A stretch of DNA of 56,894 nucleotides. Source: a virus. The stretch spans positions 1-56,894 of IMG/VR virus record IMGVR_UViG_3300032331_001429; one strand, given 5' to 3'. The stretch's first letter is position 1; each line of letters starts with the position of its first letter. Shown piece after piece: positions 1 to 11,700 of the stretch. Position numbers and translations under genes: made by a program. Under the pieces are notes generated by a model, which worked only from the letters and a program-made list of their open reading frames with translations, was not told where the DNA came from and ran no database searches.

Positions 1-881
1 GATCCGGTTAGGCCGGAGCTAAATACTGTACCAGAGTATCCTCTACTTGCCCAATCAGTTCCGCCTATATTGGTCCAAGCAGGACCGCCAATTGTTATTG
101 GTCCTTCCCCAGATAGATGTCCTTTATATGTTATAAAGTCACCAGTTCTGGATCCTAAAGTAATTGAACTTGTTAAGAGGCCGTTTGATTGAGTGACGTG
201 GAATCCGGTCGCATCTACTACAACAGCATCTGTACTTCTACCTAACTGTATTCTATGGTTAGTTCCTAAACTACCAGCAAGGCTGGGATCATTTGTAGAT
301 CCTATAACAATATTTTGAGCTAGGTGTGAAAGATATACGGCTCTTTGTGCTAACCCACTATAGTTAGCATCATTAGGTAAATCAAAAGAAGCAAAGGCTA
401 AGTTTCTTAATCCAGGTGCACCAGTAAGAGTTGACACGCCCAGATTCTTCTGCATCTCCATTATATCATCTTGCAAAGTATTAAGATGCCAAGCGTTTAA
501 GTAATCAGGAACAGCTATATAAGTTACAGAAAAATCTGAAGTAGGTAAAGCAGTAAAAACAATGTAGGCACTTTTGGCATTAGTTGCACTAGTGTCTAAT
601 AAAGGACTCCCACCACCTTGAACCGTAATCGTAAGAGGAGTTCCATCTGCAGCAACCATTGGCCTATGCCATAGGTATAGTCTGTTTCCTATAAGCTCGT
701 CAACAGTTCTATTTTCTGTTACTGTTTGTGCTCCATCTAGCTCTGATATTTTATTGACATAAGTAGAAAACCTAGTTGGGTAGCCAATATTTCTGCCTTT
801 ATCCGAATATGGATTAGGACTTACTACAAATTTTTGACTTTCTCCTGTTGGAGCGTGAGTAGAGAATGAAGTGTATGCCAT
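1..881 (-). CDS. Partial tail fibre-like virion protein (3' end beyond window)
   Basis: Open reading frame of 293 codons from an ATG at 881 with no stop before the left edge, so the C-terminus is missing. The start overlaps the TGA of the preceding gene by one base (TGATG), indicating translational coupling. The protein is beta-rich and polar, and around residues 135-150 it has a short helical segment (NTLQDDIMEMQKNLG). Segments of this type are common near the N-termini of phage fibre and tail-appendage proteins. After it come repetitive Ser/Thr/Gly/Val stretches (for example HRIQLGRSTDAVVVDATGF) typical of trimeric fibres. As the last visible gene of the baseplate operon, it probably encodes a receptor-binding or fibre component. 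No enzymatic motif is visible. Confidence 0.6.
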   Translation of the reverse strand, partial: MAYTSFSTHAPTGESQKFVVSPNPYSDKGRNIGYPTRFSTYVNKISELDGAQTVTENRTVDELIGNRLYLWHRPMVAADGTPLTITVQGGGSPLLDTSATNAKSAYIVFTALPTSDFSVTYIAVPDYLNAWHLNTLQDDIMEMQKNLGVSTLTGAPGLRNLAFASFDLPNDANYSGLAQRAVYLSHLAQNIVIGSTNDPSLAGSLGTNHRIQLGRSTDAVVVDATGFHVTQSNGLLTSSITLGSRTGDFITYKGHLSGEGPITIGGPAWTNIGGTDWASRGYSGTVFSSGLTG

Positions 882-2494
882 CAGATTACCTGAATTTTGG
901 AGTTTGGATATGATTCAATCATGTATACTTTATTTGTGTCTACGTCATTATAGTAATAATCATAGTACAATCTATAAAATAATTGCCTGCCAAGATTTGT
1001 AGTGATCAACATTACATTAGGATCTACTTCTGAGAACGCCAATGTAGTCAAAATTTCGTCTAATTGACCGACAAAAGTTTTACCCGGAGTAGGTATCTCT
1101 ATTTGAAAGTCTGCAAGAGACTCTAGATAGCTGCCCTTATTAGCAGGCTCTCTTGCGTTACATATTTTTAGAACAAACTTAGTTTCATTTAGATAGGTTT
1201 CTTTTACTAGTATAAATAGTTTTGTTCCTCGCACAGTCAGTAACTGTGGCACAATACTCACACTTGGATCATTATAGGTACCGTAAGTAACTTCTTCACC
1301 TATAGTCAAATCTCTTATATCGTATTCAGCATAGACATCAAACTCTGAAGGACCAAAAGACTTTTCTTTTATTTTACCTTCTTCTACTTTCCAGGTTGTG
1401 TCAAATACTTCATTAAAGAATGAAATCTTTCTGCCTTGAACGTTTGTAACAAACGGTTCTAGATCTTTGTGTATTCCAGTAATTTTTTCTATTCTAGTTG
1501 GTATGTCTATATTTAAAAATGTGTCTTGCGTTAAAACAGGCTGTATAGCAATTTTTTTAGTATCAATTCCAACGTTTCCTATAGCACAGACTTGAGAAAA
1601 GTAGCTAGAGCTATCAAGGTAGGGTAAGGTATCTAAAGTAGATCTTGACCATTTAGTTGCAAAGTTTGAAACTTCGAGCTTAGGCGCATTAAAGTATACT
1701 TTAGAATCAGATTCAGACTGAACAACAAAATGTATTCTGTAAACACTTCCATCAATTCTTATAGAGGAATGCAGTCTCCTCCACTCACTTGACGGAGTTG
1801 TACTTGTTGCTTGAGCATGCTTGACTGTACCATCTTGCATTTCTACTATAGTCAGCAAGGTAACTTTATCTTCAATCAAATTAGATAGGTAGTAAATGCT
1901 AAATGAAATAGTTTCTGCTATACTATTGTTGACATAAACAGATTGACCAAAACTTCCAGCTCCATCTATTAGCATACTATTTGGACATATATAAGCTTTG
2001 TTTTTTACTAGATAAACATTATTATAGTTATTAGAATTATACCTAATCCATCCTAAAGGAAGCTTAGTTCTAGCAGGAGCTAGTATAGAATAATTAGAAT
2101 TAAATAATAAGTTATTAAATACTTTAGTCTCAATAAGTTCTCTATTATATAGATTAGTGCTATAGAGTATACTTCTTTGGAACTTATCAGCAGTGTGCAG
2201 ATGTCGCTCTGTTATATAACTTGCAGTAAGTTCTATAACGTGTTCAAGATTTTGACCCCAAGAATTGACTAGTTTCCAACCATTGGAATCTGTCTTTTGT
2301 CTCATCTCCATCCATTGTGGTAAATTATTTAATATAGCTTGAGTAGCAGGAGCTTGATATCCTTGAGTCTGTGTTGCAAAAGTAGAAGCTACATCAGAAC
2401 TGTAGCCATAAGCAACAGCTAAAGAATTTTTGGTTAGTTGTCTTGTCTCATAGGAGTATCTAACCGGAAGATAATCAACTTTTATATTATTCAA
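881..2494 (-). CDS. Distal tail/baseplate appendage protein with jelly-roll-like domain
   Basis: 537 residues. It starts at TTG (2494), not ATG. The choice is supported by a perfect GGAGG five bases upstream, lying inside the end of the upstream gene, which it overlaps by 8 bases. Residues about 170-290 look like a carbohydrate-binding-module-type beta-sandwich: alternating hydrophobic strands, a SFGQSVYVNNS-type opening and the KVYFNAPKLEVS segment that often closes such domains in phage structural proteins. The C-terminal third is beta-rich without a recognised family. The position between the J-like baseplate genes and a fibre-like gene suggests a baseplate-to-fibre connector or glycan-binding appendage. 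No catalytic residues were recognised. Confidence 0.6.
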   Translation of the reverse strand: MNNIKVDYLPVRYSYETRQLTKNSLAVAYGYSSDVASTFATQTQGYQAPATQAILNNLPQWMEMRQKTDSNGWKLVNSWGQNLEHVIELTASYITERHLHTADKFQRSILYSTNLYNRELIETKVFNNLLFNSNYSILAPARTKLPLGWIRYNSNNYNNVYLVKNKAYICPNSMLIDGAGSFGQSVYVNNSIAETISFSIYYLSNLIEDKVTLLTIVEMQDGTVKHAQATSTTPSSEWRRLHSSIRIDGSVYRIHFVVQSESDSKVYFNAPKLEVSNFATKWSRSTLDTLPYLDSSSYFSQVCAIGNVGIDTKKIAIQPVLTQDTFLNIDIPTRIEKITGIHKDLEPFVTNVQGRKISFFNEVFDTTWKVEEGKIKEKSFGPSEFDVYAEYDIRDLTIGEEVTYGTYNDPSVSIVPQLLTVRGTKLFILVKETYLNETKFVLKICNAREPANKGSYLESLADFQIEIPTPGKTFVGQLDEILTTLAFSEVDPNVMLITTNLGRQLFYRLYYDYYYNDVDTNKVYMIESYPNSKIQVI

Positions 2495-2957
2495 CTATTC
2501 CTCCAACATAGAGTCGAAGCGATGTATAAGGGTTAGACGATTCTATACTAGTCAAAGTTTGACGCAGCCATATGCCCGTAGATTCCGTAGGATGCAGAGT
2601 TCCTATGTCTAGCCCACCTGAATAAGAGTTTGGTGCAACCCAACCATAAAGATCAGATGGTGGACGCTGCACTGATCCAGTCCCTAAAGATCCTGTTTGT
2701 AATGCTAGATAAATCTGTCCAGAAGTATGTTGTGCATCTAGCCATATTCTGGTATCGGTTGAAGTCATAGAGTATTCATTCTTTACAAATACTTTTCTAT
2801 ACTGCACAACTGCGCCAGTGCTTTCTATTGGATAGGCATATTGATGAGCAAAGAGCTCACCTAGGTAACCGCTGAGTTCTGTCTCAACTATTGAACCACC
2901 TACCTTTCCTGTTAATCCCGTAGGATTAAATTGACTTTTAAAGAATTTGAAACTCAT
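2487..2957 (-). CDS. Small baseplate-associated protein, function unknown
   Basis: 156 residues. The ATG overlaps the TAA of the J-like gene (TAATG). The last codons contain the GGAGG that drives the TTG start of the next gene, so the two are translationally coupled. The sequence is beta-rich and Gly/Ser/Thr/Tyr-rich with no signal peptide or membrane segment. The region WLDAQHTSGQIYLALQTG followed by a proline-containing loop and the end TSLRLYVGGIVE suggests a compact beta-sandwich. Sitting between a baseplate J protein and appendage proteins, it is probably a small wedge or fibre-adaptor component. Its family was not recognised. Confidence 0.6.
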   Translation of the reverse strand: MSFKFFKSQFNPTGLTGKVGGSIVETELSGYLGELFAHQYAYPIESTGAVVQYRKVFVKNEYSMTSTDTRIWLDAQHTSGQIYLALQTGSLGTGSVQRPPSDLYGWVAPNSYSGGLDIGTLHPTESTGIWLRQTLTSIESSNPYTSLRLYVGGIVE

Positions 2958-4108
2958 TATAACATCTTTACCGCATCTTCAGCAGTATCATCTGGGACAA
3001 AAAGTTCATCTGCAGCTAATTGTATATTTGACAATATCTTAGGCTTGCCATCCAAACAGAATTCTAGGATTTTTACATCTTTAATTGTAGAACTTGCGGA
3101 GAGTATTGCAGATCTTAATTGATTAAGAACCATCTCCCCGCCCAATGGGATGCTAGCAAAGTAAGCTAGAACAGCGGATTCAGCAGCTCTTCTTGAAGCA
3201 GCTTTTGTGCCTTCTTCCACATTGGCATTAAATCTTAATTGAGCCATTACTTTAAAAGCAACATAGACAGGCTCTCTTATCATTGGGCTTACCCCAAAAG
3301 CAGCAACAGATTCTACAACTCTTCTTGCCTCATCTATAGTGCTTTGGGCTAGTTTATTTCCCTGAGGAATTAATAGTACATCAAAGGTTCCTGCGCCTCT
3401 AGCGTAGGGAACTATTTCTGATCTAGAAACTCCTGGCCTAGAGGATGCCGCAATTTGAATTGCAGTCCTGTTAGCTCCATATTTAGTAGTAAACGCTTTA
3501 GACAATCTGTACTTGTATTGAGCATCAGTTTCTACATCAGAGCCACTGACAATGCTAATATCATTTGTGACCTTGACATTAGGATTTGACAGGCTATGAA
3601 CAACAAGCTGATTAGCGCCTACGTTGAACTCTGCTCCAGAAATAGTAGCTCTTACTGGAACAAATGCGCTTCTTGCGTTAACAGGAAAACTAGTGTCGCT
3701 AGTTACTTGAAATACAATATCGCCTGAAGCATTGCTAACTGTAGTTCCAGCAGGTATCATACCCGATCCCGGAGCAACAGATGGAAGTCTAGATCCTAAA
3801 GTTCCACTATCTACATAGAATCTAACTGAACCATCTTGAATACTAGCTATAGCTTTTCTATCTTTTATTCTAGGCAAACCAAGAAGTTCTCCAAATAGAT
3901 CTAAGTATAAACCTGAAGCCGTACTTAGGAAACAATTATCAAAAGCACCAACAACAAACTCTTGCAGTCTAGAAATTTCTAAGTTGCTGGAATCGACCAG
4001 CGCTTTGACAATTGAACCTTGAGAAAAGTAGCTTAGGTCAGTATTAGCAGAGAGATAGCGTAAGCTCTCTCTAGACATTTCCGATAAAGTTCTTTTTGTC
4101 AGTGGCAT
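2957..4108 (-). CDS. Baseplate J-like protein (Mu gp47 / T4 gp6 type)
   Basis: 383 residues. The N-terminal helical segment, then the loop with SGLYLDLFGELLGLPRI, is characteristic of baseplate J-like proteins. So are the central GSGMIPAGTTV and GAEFNVGANQLV beta segments, the SGSDVETDAQYKYRL motif and the late GVSRSEIVPYARGAGTFDV segment. Proteins of this family form the wedge ring of contractile baseplates. The length is close to the family norm. The gene overlaps the gp25-like gene upstream by one base (TGATG) and the next gene downstream by one base. The gp25-J order is that of Mu-, P2- and T4-type baseplates and supports the call. Confidence 0.88.
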   Translation of the reverse strand: MPLTKRTLSEMSRESLRYLSANTDLSYFSQGSIVKALVDSSNLEISRLQEFVVGAFDNCFLSTASGLYLDLFGELLGLPRIKDRKAIASIQDGSVRFYVDSGTLGSRLPSVAPGSGMIPAGTTVSNASGDIVFQVTSDTSFPVNARSAFVPVRATISGAEFNVGANQLVVHSLSNPNVKVTNDISIVSGSDVETDAQYKYRLSKAFTTKYGANRTAIQIAASSRPGVSRSEIVPYARGAGTFDVLLIPQGNKLAQSTIDEARRVVESVAAFGVSPMIREPVYVAFKVMAQLRFNANVEEGTKAASRRAAESAVLAYFASIPLGGEMVLNQLRSAILSASSTIKDVKILEFCLDGKPKILSNIQLAADELFVPDDTAEDAVKML

Positions 4109-4545
4109 CAGATCACCAGTGGGGTAGGTTCGCCATCAATGTAGGGAAAGCTGTAGGCTATTTTTTGACCTTCTACTTGTACAAATTCTCCACTAATCAA
4201 AAAAGTTCCAGCTAATTCTACAATGCACAAAGCTTCTTCTGTATCAAAAGGGACCACAGTAGCCACAGCATCATTGTTAGAAAAAATTTGATTCTGTAGG
4301 GTTCTATTTATATTATTTTCCATTTTAGCGTGGCTAGCGGGTGTATTTGGTTCACCAATAAAAGCTCCCAGATTACAACCTACGTTCTTGTCTGCTGCGT
4401 AGTCACCGTAATCCGTTCGCAACACAAAATTTGCGGCTCCTTTGTATGTCTCTAAAGTGTCAGCTATTTTTATATCTCCACGTCCATCTAACACAATATC
4501 GCCATTAAAAGTTGCAGCTATATCTTGATCATAGTAAGTTGCCAT
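4108..4545 (-). CDS. GPW/gp25-like baseplate wedge protein
   Basis: 145 residues. Small baseplate wedge protein, next to the J-like gene as in most contractile tails. The N-terminal DIAATFNGDIVLDGRGDI region gives the short strands typical of the family. The NVGCNLGAFIGEPN segment corresponds to the conserved Gly/Leu loop of gp25-like proteins, followed by an amphipathic helix and a C-terminal strand pair. The ribosome-binding site GGAGG lies inside the AGG AGG AGA (Arg-Arg-Arg) codons that end the upstream gene, an economical coupling. The likely role is linking the baseplate wedge to the sheath. Family identity rests on size, position and this motif. Confidence 0.7.
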   Translation of the reverse strand: MATYYDQDIAATFNGDIVLDGRGDIKIADTLETYKGAANFVLRTDYGDYAADKNVGCNLGAFIGEPNTPASHAKMENNINRTLQNQIFSNNDAVATVVPFDTEEALCIVELAGTFLISGEFVQVEGQKIAYSFPYIDGEPTPLVI

Positions 4546-4546
4546 T

Positions 4547-5218
4547 TTATCTCCTCCTTAATATTTCGTTTTCAATTTCTTGATTGTCAATAATTATTGT
4601 ACCAATGTCTCTTTCACTTATTTGCTGTGATAAATTTTTCTTATTGTTTCTTCTGTTTGCTTCTCTTCCTATAAGAATTAAAATTCCTTCTACAAGGGCT
4701 ATGTACACCATTCGTCTATCGGTTAACAAAGTAAATAATCTGAATACCCAATTTTTTACAGGAGTAAAGAAAGAACTAGGAAACTCAGTTGCTAAAGTAT
4801 TCATTTCGTAGCCGCTTACTGTGTCAATGCTGGTACTGCCTAAAGTCGTAGAGCTAGAAGAAGAATACATCTGTGAGTTCTTTCCATCTGCCCTAAAAAC
4901 ACCAGGAGACTCCGCACTGTCAGTGTTAGCTACTATAAATCTACCAAATAAAGGTTGGACGCTTAGTGCTCCTCCTACAAAGTTTGCTGTTTCAAAGTCA
5001 GCAGAATATTTAGTAGTCTTATCTGTATCTAAAAATGAACTAAAGTTATAAGAAACTGCACTACCTATTTTTTCACCAACCTCAGATAGTTCTAAGTCTG
5101 GTTTCATTATGTACTGCGGACTAAACAGAGAAGAAGTATTTTTAATTTCTTCTTGACTTGCCGCTCCAAGGGAAGATCCACCCACAGAGTGGACGTTATC
5201 AAAAGTCATGTCAGTCAT
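4547..5218 (-). CDS. Baseplate-region protein with one hydrophobic segment, unknown function
   Basis: 223 residues. The start overlaps the upstream stop (TAATG). The N-terminal two thirds is polar and Ser/Thr-rich. Residues about 168-185 (MVYIALVEGILILIG) are strongly hydrophobic and could cross a membrane or pack inside the tail. They are followed by a very basic RRNNKKN stretch and end in three arginines whose codons form the next gene's Shine-Dalgarno sequence. A single hydrophobic helix flanked by positive charge is unusual for a baseplate wedge and could suit a tail-tip protein that meets the host membrane. That role is inference; no family was recognised. Confidence 0.55.
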   Translation of the reverse strand: MTDMTFDNVHSVGGSSLGAASQEEIKNTSSLFSPQYIMKPDLELSEVGEKIGSAVSYNFSSFLDTDKTTKYSADFETANFVGGALSVQPLFGRFIVANTDSAESPGVFRADGKNSQMYSSSSSTTLGSTSIDTVSGYEMNTLATEFPSSFFTPVKNWVFRLFTLLTDRRMVYIALVEGILILIGREANRRNNKKNLSQQISERDIGTIIIDNQEIENEILRRR

Positions 5219-5757
5219 TATTGTCTCCAGTCTTTGTACTCATTAGTGTAAGTAGTTGTTGTGTAGACAAACTCCCCATTGATTGCTTGAGAGGTGTCAA
5301 TAGAATCTACGAGTACATCGACCTTCTTTATATTAGCAGGTAAGTTTTTGGGTATAGTCAAAGGATTGATAGCAACCATTATCATATTTTGTTTTAGAAA
5401 GTTTAATAAAGGTTCTTGTCTTCTAAGTTCTTTTTGTAGCTGAAAAGCATTTTGTCTTTCATTGTTTGGGGGAGTTGGAGCAGGATTCTGAGACTGTCCA
5501 GGTCTAAGAGATAATCCAGCTTCGCGAATTAATTGCTCAAATTCTTCATAGTTGTACAAAGGAACAACAAAAACTCTATTTCTATTAGATGCATAAGCAA
5601 TTTCAATATCAGGAAAAATTAATCCTTGAGGTACTAGATTACTAGATACTATAAAGTCTATGACTCTTGCTCCTTTTATAATCCTACAAACAATGCCTTT
5701 ACTAAATCTTCTAGAGGCTAACTTAGCATTTGCTTCTGCTTTCTTAAATGCTCGCAT
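5218..5757 (-). CDS. Baseplate-region protein, unknown function
   Basis: 179 residues, coupled by one-base overlaps to the giant hub gene upstream and to the following gene. The N-terminus is basic (MRAFKKAEANAKLASRRFSKG). A proline/asparagine-rich linker near residues 88-102 separates two small alpha/beta segments. No signal peptide, membrane helix or catalytic motif is visible. It lies directly after the hub and before the gp25-like gene, where phages often encode a spike, hub-associated or LysM-type adaptor protein. None of those motifs could be confirmed. Confidence 0.55.
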   Translation of the reverse strand: MRAFKKAEANAKLASRRFSKGIVCRIIKGARVIDFIVSSNLVPQGLIFPDIEIAYASNRNRVFVVPLYNYEEFEQLIREAGLSLRPGQSQNPAPTPPNNERQNAFQLQKELRRQEPLLNFLKQNMIMVAINPLTIPKNLPANIKKVDVLVDSIDTSQAINGEFVYTTTTYTNEYKDWRQ

Positions 5758-8700
5758 TATTTCACCGTAGAATTAGTTTCTACATAAGAAGGACCGAATA
5801 TAGTCTCAAATACTTGTTCTGCAGACTTATTTAGATCCCTCATACTCCAGAATGTATCATTAAAATTAATTGCCCAAATAGGATCGTCAGTATCCATACC
5901 GGCTAAAAAGGGTAATCCGTTAAAGTAAATTGGACTAAGTATTACAGGTAGTTGTTGAGTTTTTTGTGCGTTTTCTACAAAAGAACTGGTAGTCAATATT
6001 CTAAAACTAGTATGAGTAATTTGATTTGCCAGACCAGTAGATGCCCAATTTAGGAAGTAAGTATTAGCAGCACCTCCATATTTAGCCATAAGTCCGCCTA
6101 GTGCTTTAAATGGACTTCCTCCAGAGCCTAGCAGGATTCTTCCTACCTCAGCAGAGTTTTTTCCAAGTGCTGTTAATCGGCCTACAACTGCTTTTGTTCT
6201 GCCACTAGAAAGCACAGCTTTTAAAGAAGCTTTAATTCCTTCTTTTACGCTAAAAGCTCCAGGAGCCAATGCAGTGCCTCCACCTAGAGAAGCAACAATA
6301 ATTGCTATAGTTATTGCGTCTGATACCCAATCTATGGTTTTAAATACCTTATTAAAGGTATCTTCCATTGCGGCAGTTTGAAGTATTGCTGCTCCAGGAT
6401 TGGCGTCACAGACAGCCTGAGGACCAATATTGGTGACCCAGCCAGCATCAATAGACCAGTGGTGCACAACTGATTCTACCTCAAGCGGTCCAGTCATTTT
6501 TGTATATTCGTCGTTTATAATTATTCTATCATGAGGCTTCATATTTCTTCCTATAAGCATAAGTGTGCCTCTGTACATTCTTCTTATACCATCCGCTAGG
6601 TGAGTGCAAGCTAGCTTTGCCGCTAGCTCGTTGGACTGGCAATTTAGTTCTGTAAATATTTTTAGCTTCTTATTAGCTAAAGTAAGTCCAGGGTGGAACT
6701 GTAATCCCATGACTCCAGACACTTCTTGCTTAGGATAGTACACCCATTTTATACCAGAGTAAAAATCTCCTGACTTAAATAAAGATTCTTCATCATCTAT
6801 TTTAGCCACTGCTTCAGCATGTGCCGGATGCTCTACTATAACAGTATTCCACATATCTTTTGTACTAGCAACTATATCATTTTTTAGTATGTCATGATCA
6901 GAATCTATCCAATGATGCTGCCTAAACACTTGCATATTAGGGGGCAGCAGTCCGTCTATAGTTTTAATTTTATTTATTTCTGCTTGAACTTCTGGATCAT
7001 TACTTTTTAGATACTCATTAAAAAAGTATACAAATAATTTAAGTGTCAAAAGATTACTAGGATCTAGATTTTCATTTGAAGAATATCTTTTAGCTCGAAC
7101 ATTGTCTTCTATATCTACTCTTAGTTTCGCTGCTCTATCAAAAATACCTCTTATATCTTTCACGGCTGGCTGACTAGTAAATTGTAAAATTCCTCCTGGT
7201 CTTGCGTCTCTAATATATTTTCTTGTTGCTTCTTTATTTAAAGAATAAGCAACTACGGCATCTTCAAGACTTTTAACTTCTTTTATCCAACTCAATATAC
7301 TAGTTTTTACTTTATCACTAAGTTTGTCTTGATTAGATTGTAGTAGTTTAGTTGCATTCAGGCTTACCGTATGTTGTGTTATGTCATAATAATTTACAAG
7401 TTGTCCAAGAATATAAGGCTCTTGAACTTCAAAGAATGTTGCACCAACAACTCCTTGATTTGTGGCAACACTTCTTCCAAAGTTATTAGAGTCTTCTGTA
7501 TAAGGTTTATATGTGTCTAAGATACTTAGTATCACATCAGACATATTTTCAGTAAATTTAAATCTGTTTTCTAGCAAAGCATTAATTTCTGCCTCACTTA
7601 TTTCTTTAGAAGGTTGCAGTAGTTTAGGAAATTCAGTCTCTGCTCCTGGCCATTGTGTAAAAATATAATCTAAAGGAGTATCCATAATTGCATTTAAAAT
7701 AACAGGAATAGTGTTTCTTCCTAATTTACTTTGTATATTTCTATATGCTACTAAAGGAAGACTAGAATTGTCTATAGCTTTTTTCATCGCGCCACGGTAA
7801 GTATCCACATTTTTGCGATTGCCAATTAAAGTATTTCCTATTGTTACAACTTCATCTCTTAGCAATTTGTTTAATAATGTAAAGCAAGAAATATTTATAT
7901 TATATTCTAAGTTAAAATTATTGTAACTTCCAACATTTGGAACAAATTCATAGCCAGGCTCATTCCTAAACGCTGCAATTTTTATTTTTATAGATTGTAG
8001 ATCAGTAAGAACTTCTATATCAGAAACACCAGGACCCTGCCTACCGTTGTAGTCAGCAGCCGAAGTTTGATACTCAGTAGAAGTAGATAGATATTTATCT
8101 AGCCGATTATAATTCTGTTGAATATCATATTCTTTACTATTTTTAAATCCTTTTATAATAGAAGTAGTACTCTTGCTTGCATCTTTTTTATTATTGATAT
8201 ATTTCATCCAGCCACGGCGACCAGCTGGACCGCCCTTAGTAAATATATAAGGCTGATCAGGATGTCCAAAGAATAAGGTAGCTTCACCATCATAGGGTAC
8301 AACTGCTACTATTGCATTCCAACAGTGTCTGCTTGCTTCTTTAAAGACTTCCCAGGCAGGTTGCAACGGGACTACCCAGCTGTCGTTTATCTGAGAAGGC
8401 ATTATCTCAGACCAATTTCTCCAACCTACAACGTTATTGTAGGAAGGTAGATCTGCCCACCATATGTTTTTTAGTCTGGTGTCAAGACCTTGATTCTGTT
8501 TAGTTGTAGATTCTAGTCCAAAAAATTCTTTTACTGCATTTGTTATTGTATTGCCAACGTCTCTTGCTCCTGGTACAATGTCTACTCCATCTTGTCTATT
8601 TAATGCAATTTTTACAGCTTCTTGAACATCCTCAGTACGCAAATTTTTCAATATATAGTCACTAGTCATTTGAGGAAAGAAGTCTCCAAAGCCATCTGGA

Positions 8701-11700
8701 TTAGCATGCTGCATAGTCATTATGGCTAAATCTCTAGCTCCCCAATTCTTTACATTATCATTATAAAAGTTTACCTGTCTATTTATAAGTTCTGATTTCC
8801 AGCCTTGACATACAATAGTCAAAACATCTCCTGGTGATATTTCTACAATCTTTCCAGTAAATGCAATTTTTAGATTTTTAGGCATGGAGTCATACCCAAG
8901 TCTTATTTGTATAGCTCTACCTTCTACAATTTTGTATCTTTTTAAGTATCCTTCTACATTACTTCCTCTTAAATTTCCTGTAACTTTTTTAGTTATTGTT
9001 CCATCGTCACCCTTTACTGATACTACACCACCTTGGGGAAAAAACGAACTTTGAAGTAAAAATAACGGATCAGCAATTGTTATCACAGCTAAGTCCGCAT
9101 CGTCTTTATCCATTGTAATATCAACAGACATTATTGGATTTACAGAGAAGAAAGTATCATCTCCGTATAAATCAGACCCACGTTTTTCTAGTAAATAAAC
9201 TTTAACAGCCGGAAACATCTTACATGCGTTCTCATATATATCTGGCATTTGACTCAAGTCAGATCGTAAGCAGGCTGCGGTATTTTCATCAAGTGACCTT
9301 ATAAATTCAAATTCATTTACTCTATCTGCAGATCTTTGTGCTTCATCAGTATCTGAGTGCGGAAGTCTGCTATTAGGCCTAAGCAGTTTATAATCTTTTG
9401 CTACTTTATATATTTCGGCAGCTACTCCTGGTACTGTTAATTGTTTTCTTCTTACCACATTATTATTGTGGTGCACATATACACTAAGTTTTTTATCTCC
9501 TCTCATATACTCTTGCTCAAATTTATCTAGGGCAGCTATAGATAATTGATTCATAGTTTCATTATAAGCTGTCTCATCATTATAATAAGCTTTTTGAAAA
9601 GATTTTCTAATTATTTTAGATAAACTTTCTTGGAGTTTATGCTTTTTCCCTTGTTCAGTTTCTCTTGCCAGCTGACTTGCGAGACCTTCTATTTCGTTTA
9701 TATCATCTACTTCAAACGGTAATGACAATTGAAGTTCGTGACCTATTGCAGAAACATTGTTAGCTCCTGCTCTTATTTCCGCTAATAGTTTTGGTTTATA
9801 TTTTTCATTAAAGAGCCAAGCAGAAGGAGGTACAGTATCATTTTCATCAACAGCTAAGACTAACTGGTCTTCTGCATTTGTTTGATTAGTTCCTTTTTGC
9901 CCACTTGAGTTTACAATACCAAGATCATCGTAAGTTGGAGCAAATTCCTTCCAAAGATCTCCATATAATTTACTATATTTTGGTAAGAACAGATCTTCAT
10001 ATACAGATTTCTTAAAGTAAGAATTTATTGCTGTAGAATTAGAATCAGTAGCACTAGGATCGGTAGGGTAAGTGCCAGAATCTCCAATATATTTAATTAG
10101 TAACTTTAAGAATGCGGCGTCTAACCCTTCAACAGAATATATTTTAGACAAAGATTGTTGGATAGGACCCTTTCTTCTTACTACTACTTCAAATAAAGCG
10201 TTAATAAATTTCTGACTAAACTTTGTTGTAGACTTGGATAAATCTTGAACTGCTTGTCCACTCTCATTTGTAAAATCTAAAAACCCAGTGTAGTCTCCGT
10301 ATAGACTAGCAAACAGCCGTGAGGTAAGGTTATTTATATCAATTGGGTTTAGGGCAGGGTTGTTCTCTGTGCTATTACTGGTAAAGTCAAACATACTTTG
10401 TACATATTCTTTTACTATATTATAAACATTTGCATAATCAATCTCGTCAGGACCAAATACCATAGCTTGTAATTGATCTACACTTTGCCTTACTCTGTAT
10501 ACAATATTAGGCAGGCTTGCTCCTGTAGCTACTTTACCAGAAAAAAGTGGAGTTGCTTCTAGAGCTATAGCAAGTCGTTCGGAATAATCAAAAGAGGAGT
10601 CAAGCAGTACGGCTTTTAAAGTATCTCTATTAAGTATACCAAATGTTTCTAAAGTACCAAAATCTATATTACCATTAACTATTGGCCAAAATGTACTAAA
10701 TGCGTCAAATAAATTAGAGCCATCTGTTGTAGAATCTTGTCCTGTTATTGCATTTGCTAATCCAGATGGATTAGTAATAAGTTGTAGTCTAAATTGATAT
10801 TCTTTTGCTACTAGACCTTTAAAATATTTTTTCAAATCTTCATAGTCAGATCCGCCTTGTAATAGCTTGACTTCTGAATTGGTAAAAAAGTCAATGTTAC
10901 TTTCTGCCATGTCTAGTCTAACAGTTTTTGTAAGAGGCTGTTCTCCATTCTCTATAGAGACATGCAAAGGAACAAATGTATTACTTTTTGGTCTTCCAGA
11001 GATGTATCCTCTGTCTCCGGCTGGTTCTGCTAAAAGTTTAGCAACTGGACTATTAAGTACCCAACCCGCAACTCTTGCAAATCTATCTTTAGCTCGTGCT
11101 ATATAATCTGAACTTTCTTTAAACAAACAGAACTTACGGAAATCTGTATTATTTTCTTGATCAGCAAAAAGTAGATCTACAGAATAAAATCTAGATGTTG
11201 CTCCCATGTGTTGAGGAAAAGGTATGCCTTTGCCTATACAGTTTTTATAAGAAAATAAATTTTTTATATTACTAGATTCACTATAGACTTTAGTATTTTT
11301 ATTGTTGACAAAACTTAACTTAGTAAGGTCTGAAACATTTGGCTCAATTACCTCTCCTGTAGAGTACTCTCCATACCAACTAATTTCTACACCACTAAAA
11401 TCTTCTGCAGTAACGGTAGGAATCATATTATCATCTAAAGCAATATCTAACCATTTATTTAGATAGTAAGCATCCGAGCCATATGGACTTCTTTCTGGTT
11501 TTGTTTTGCCTTGATATAAAAGTTCTCCATTTGGATATATAGCTGACACATCTACCCTAGTCATAGTTAACGTAACGTACAAAGCGTAAGGAATATCTGG
11601 TACAGAAGCTAAAATAAGTTCATCTAGAGCAACCGGAATAAACCCAGTGTAGTTGCTTTTTTTCTTTTGATTATCTGTAGTGGCCGTTAAAGTAGTAGGA

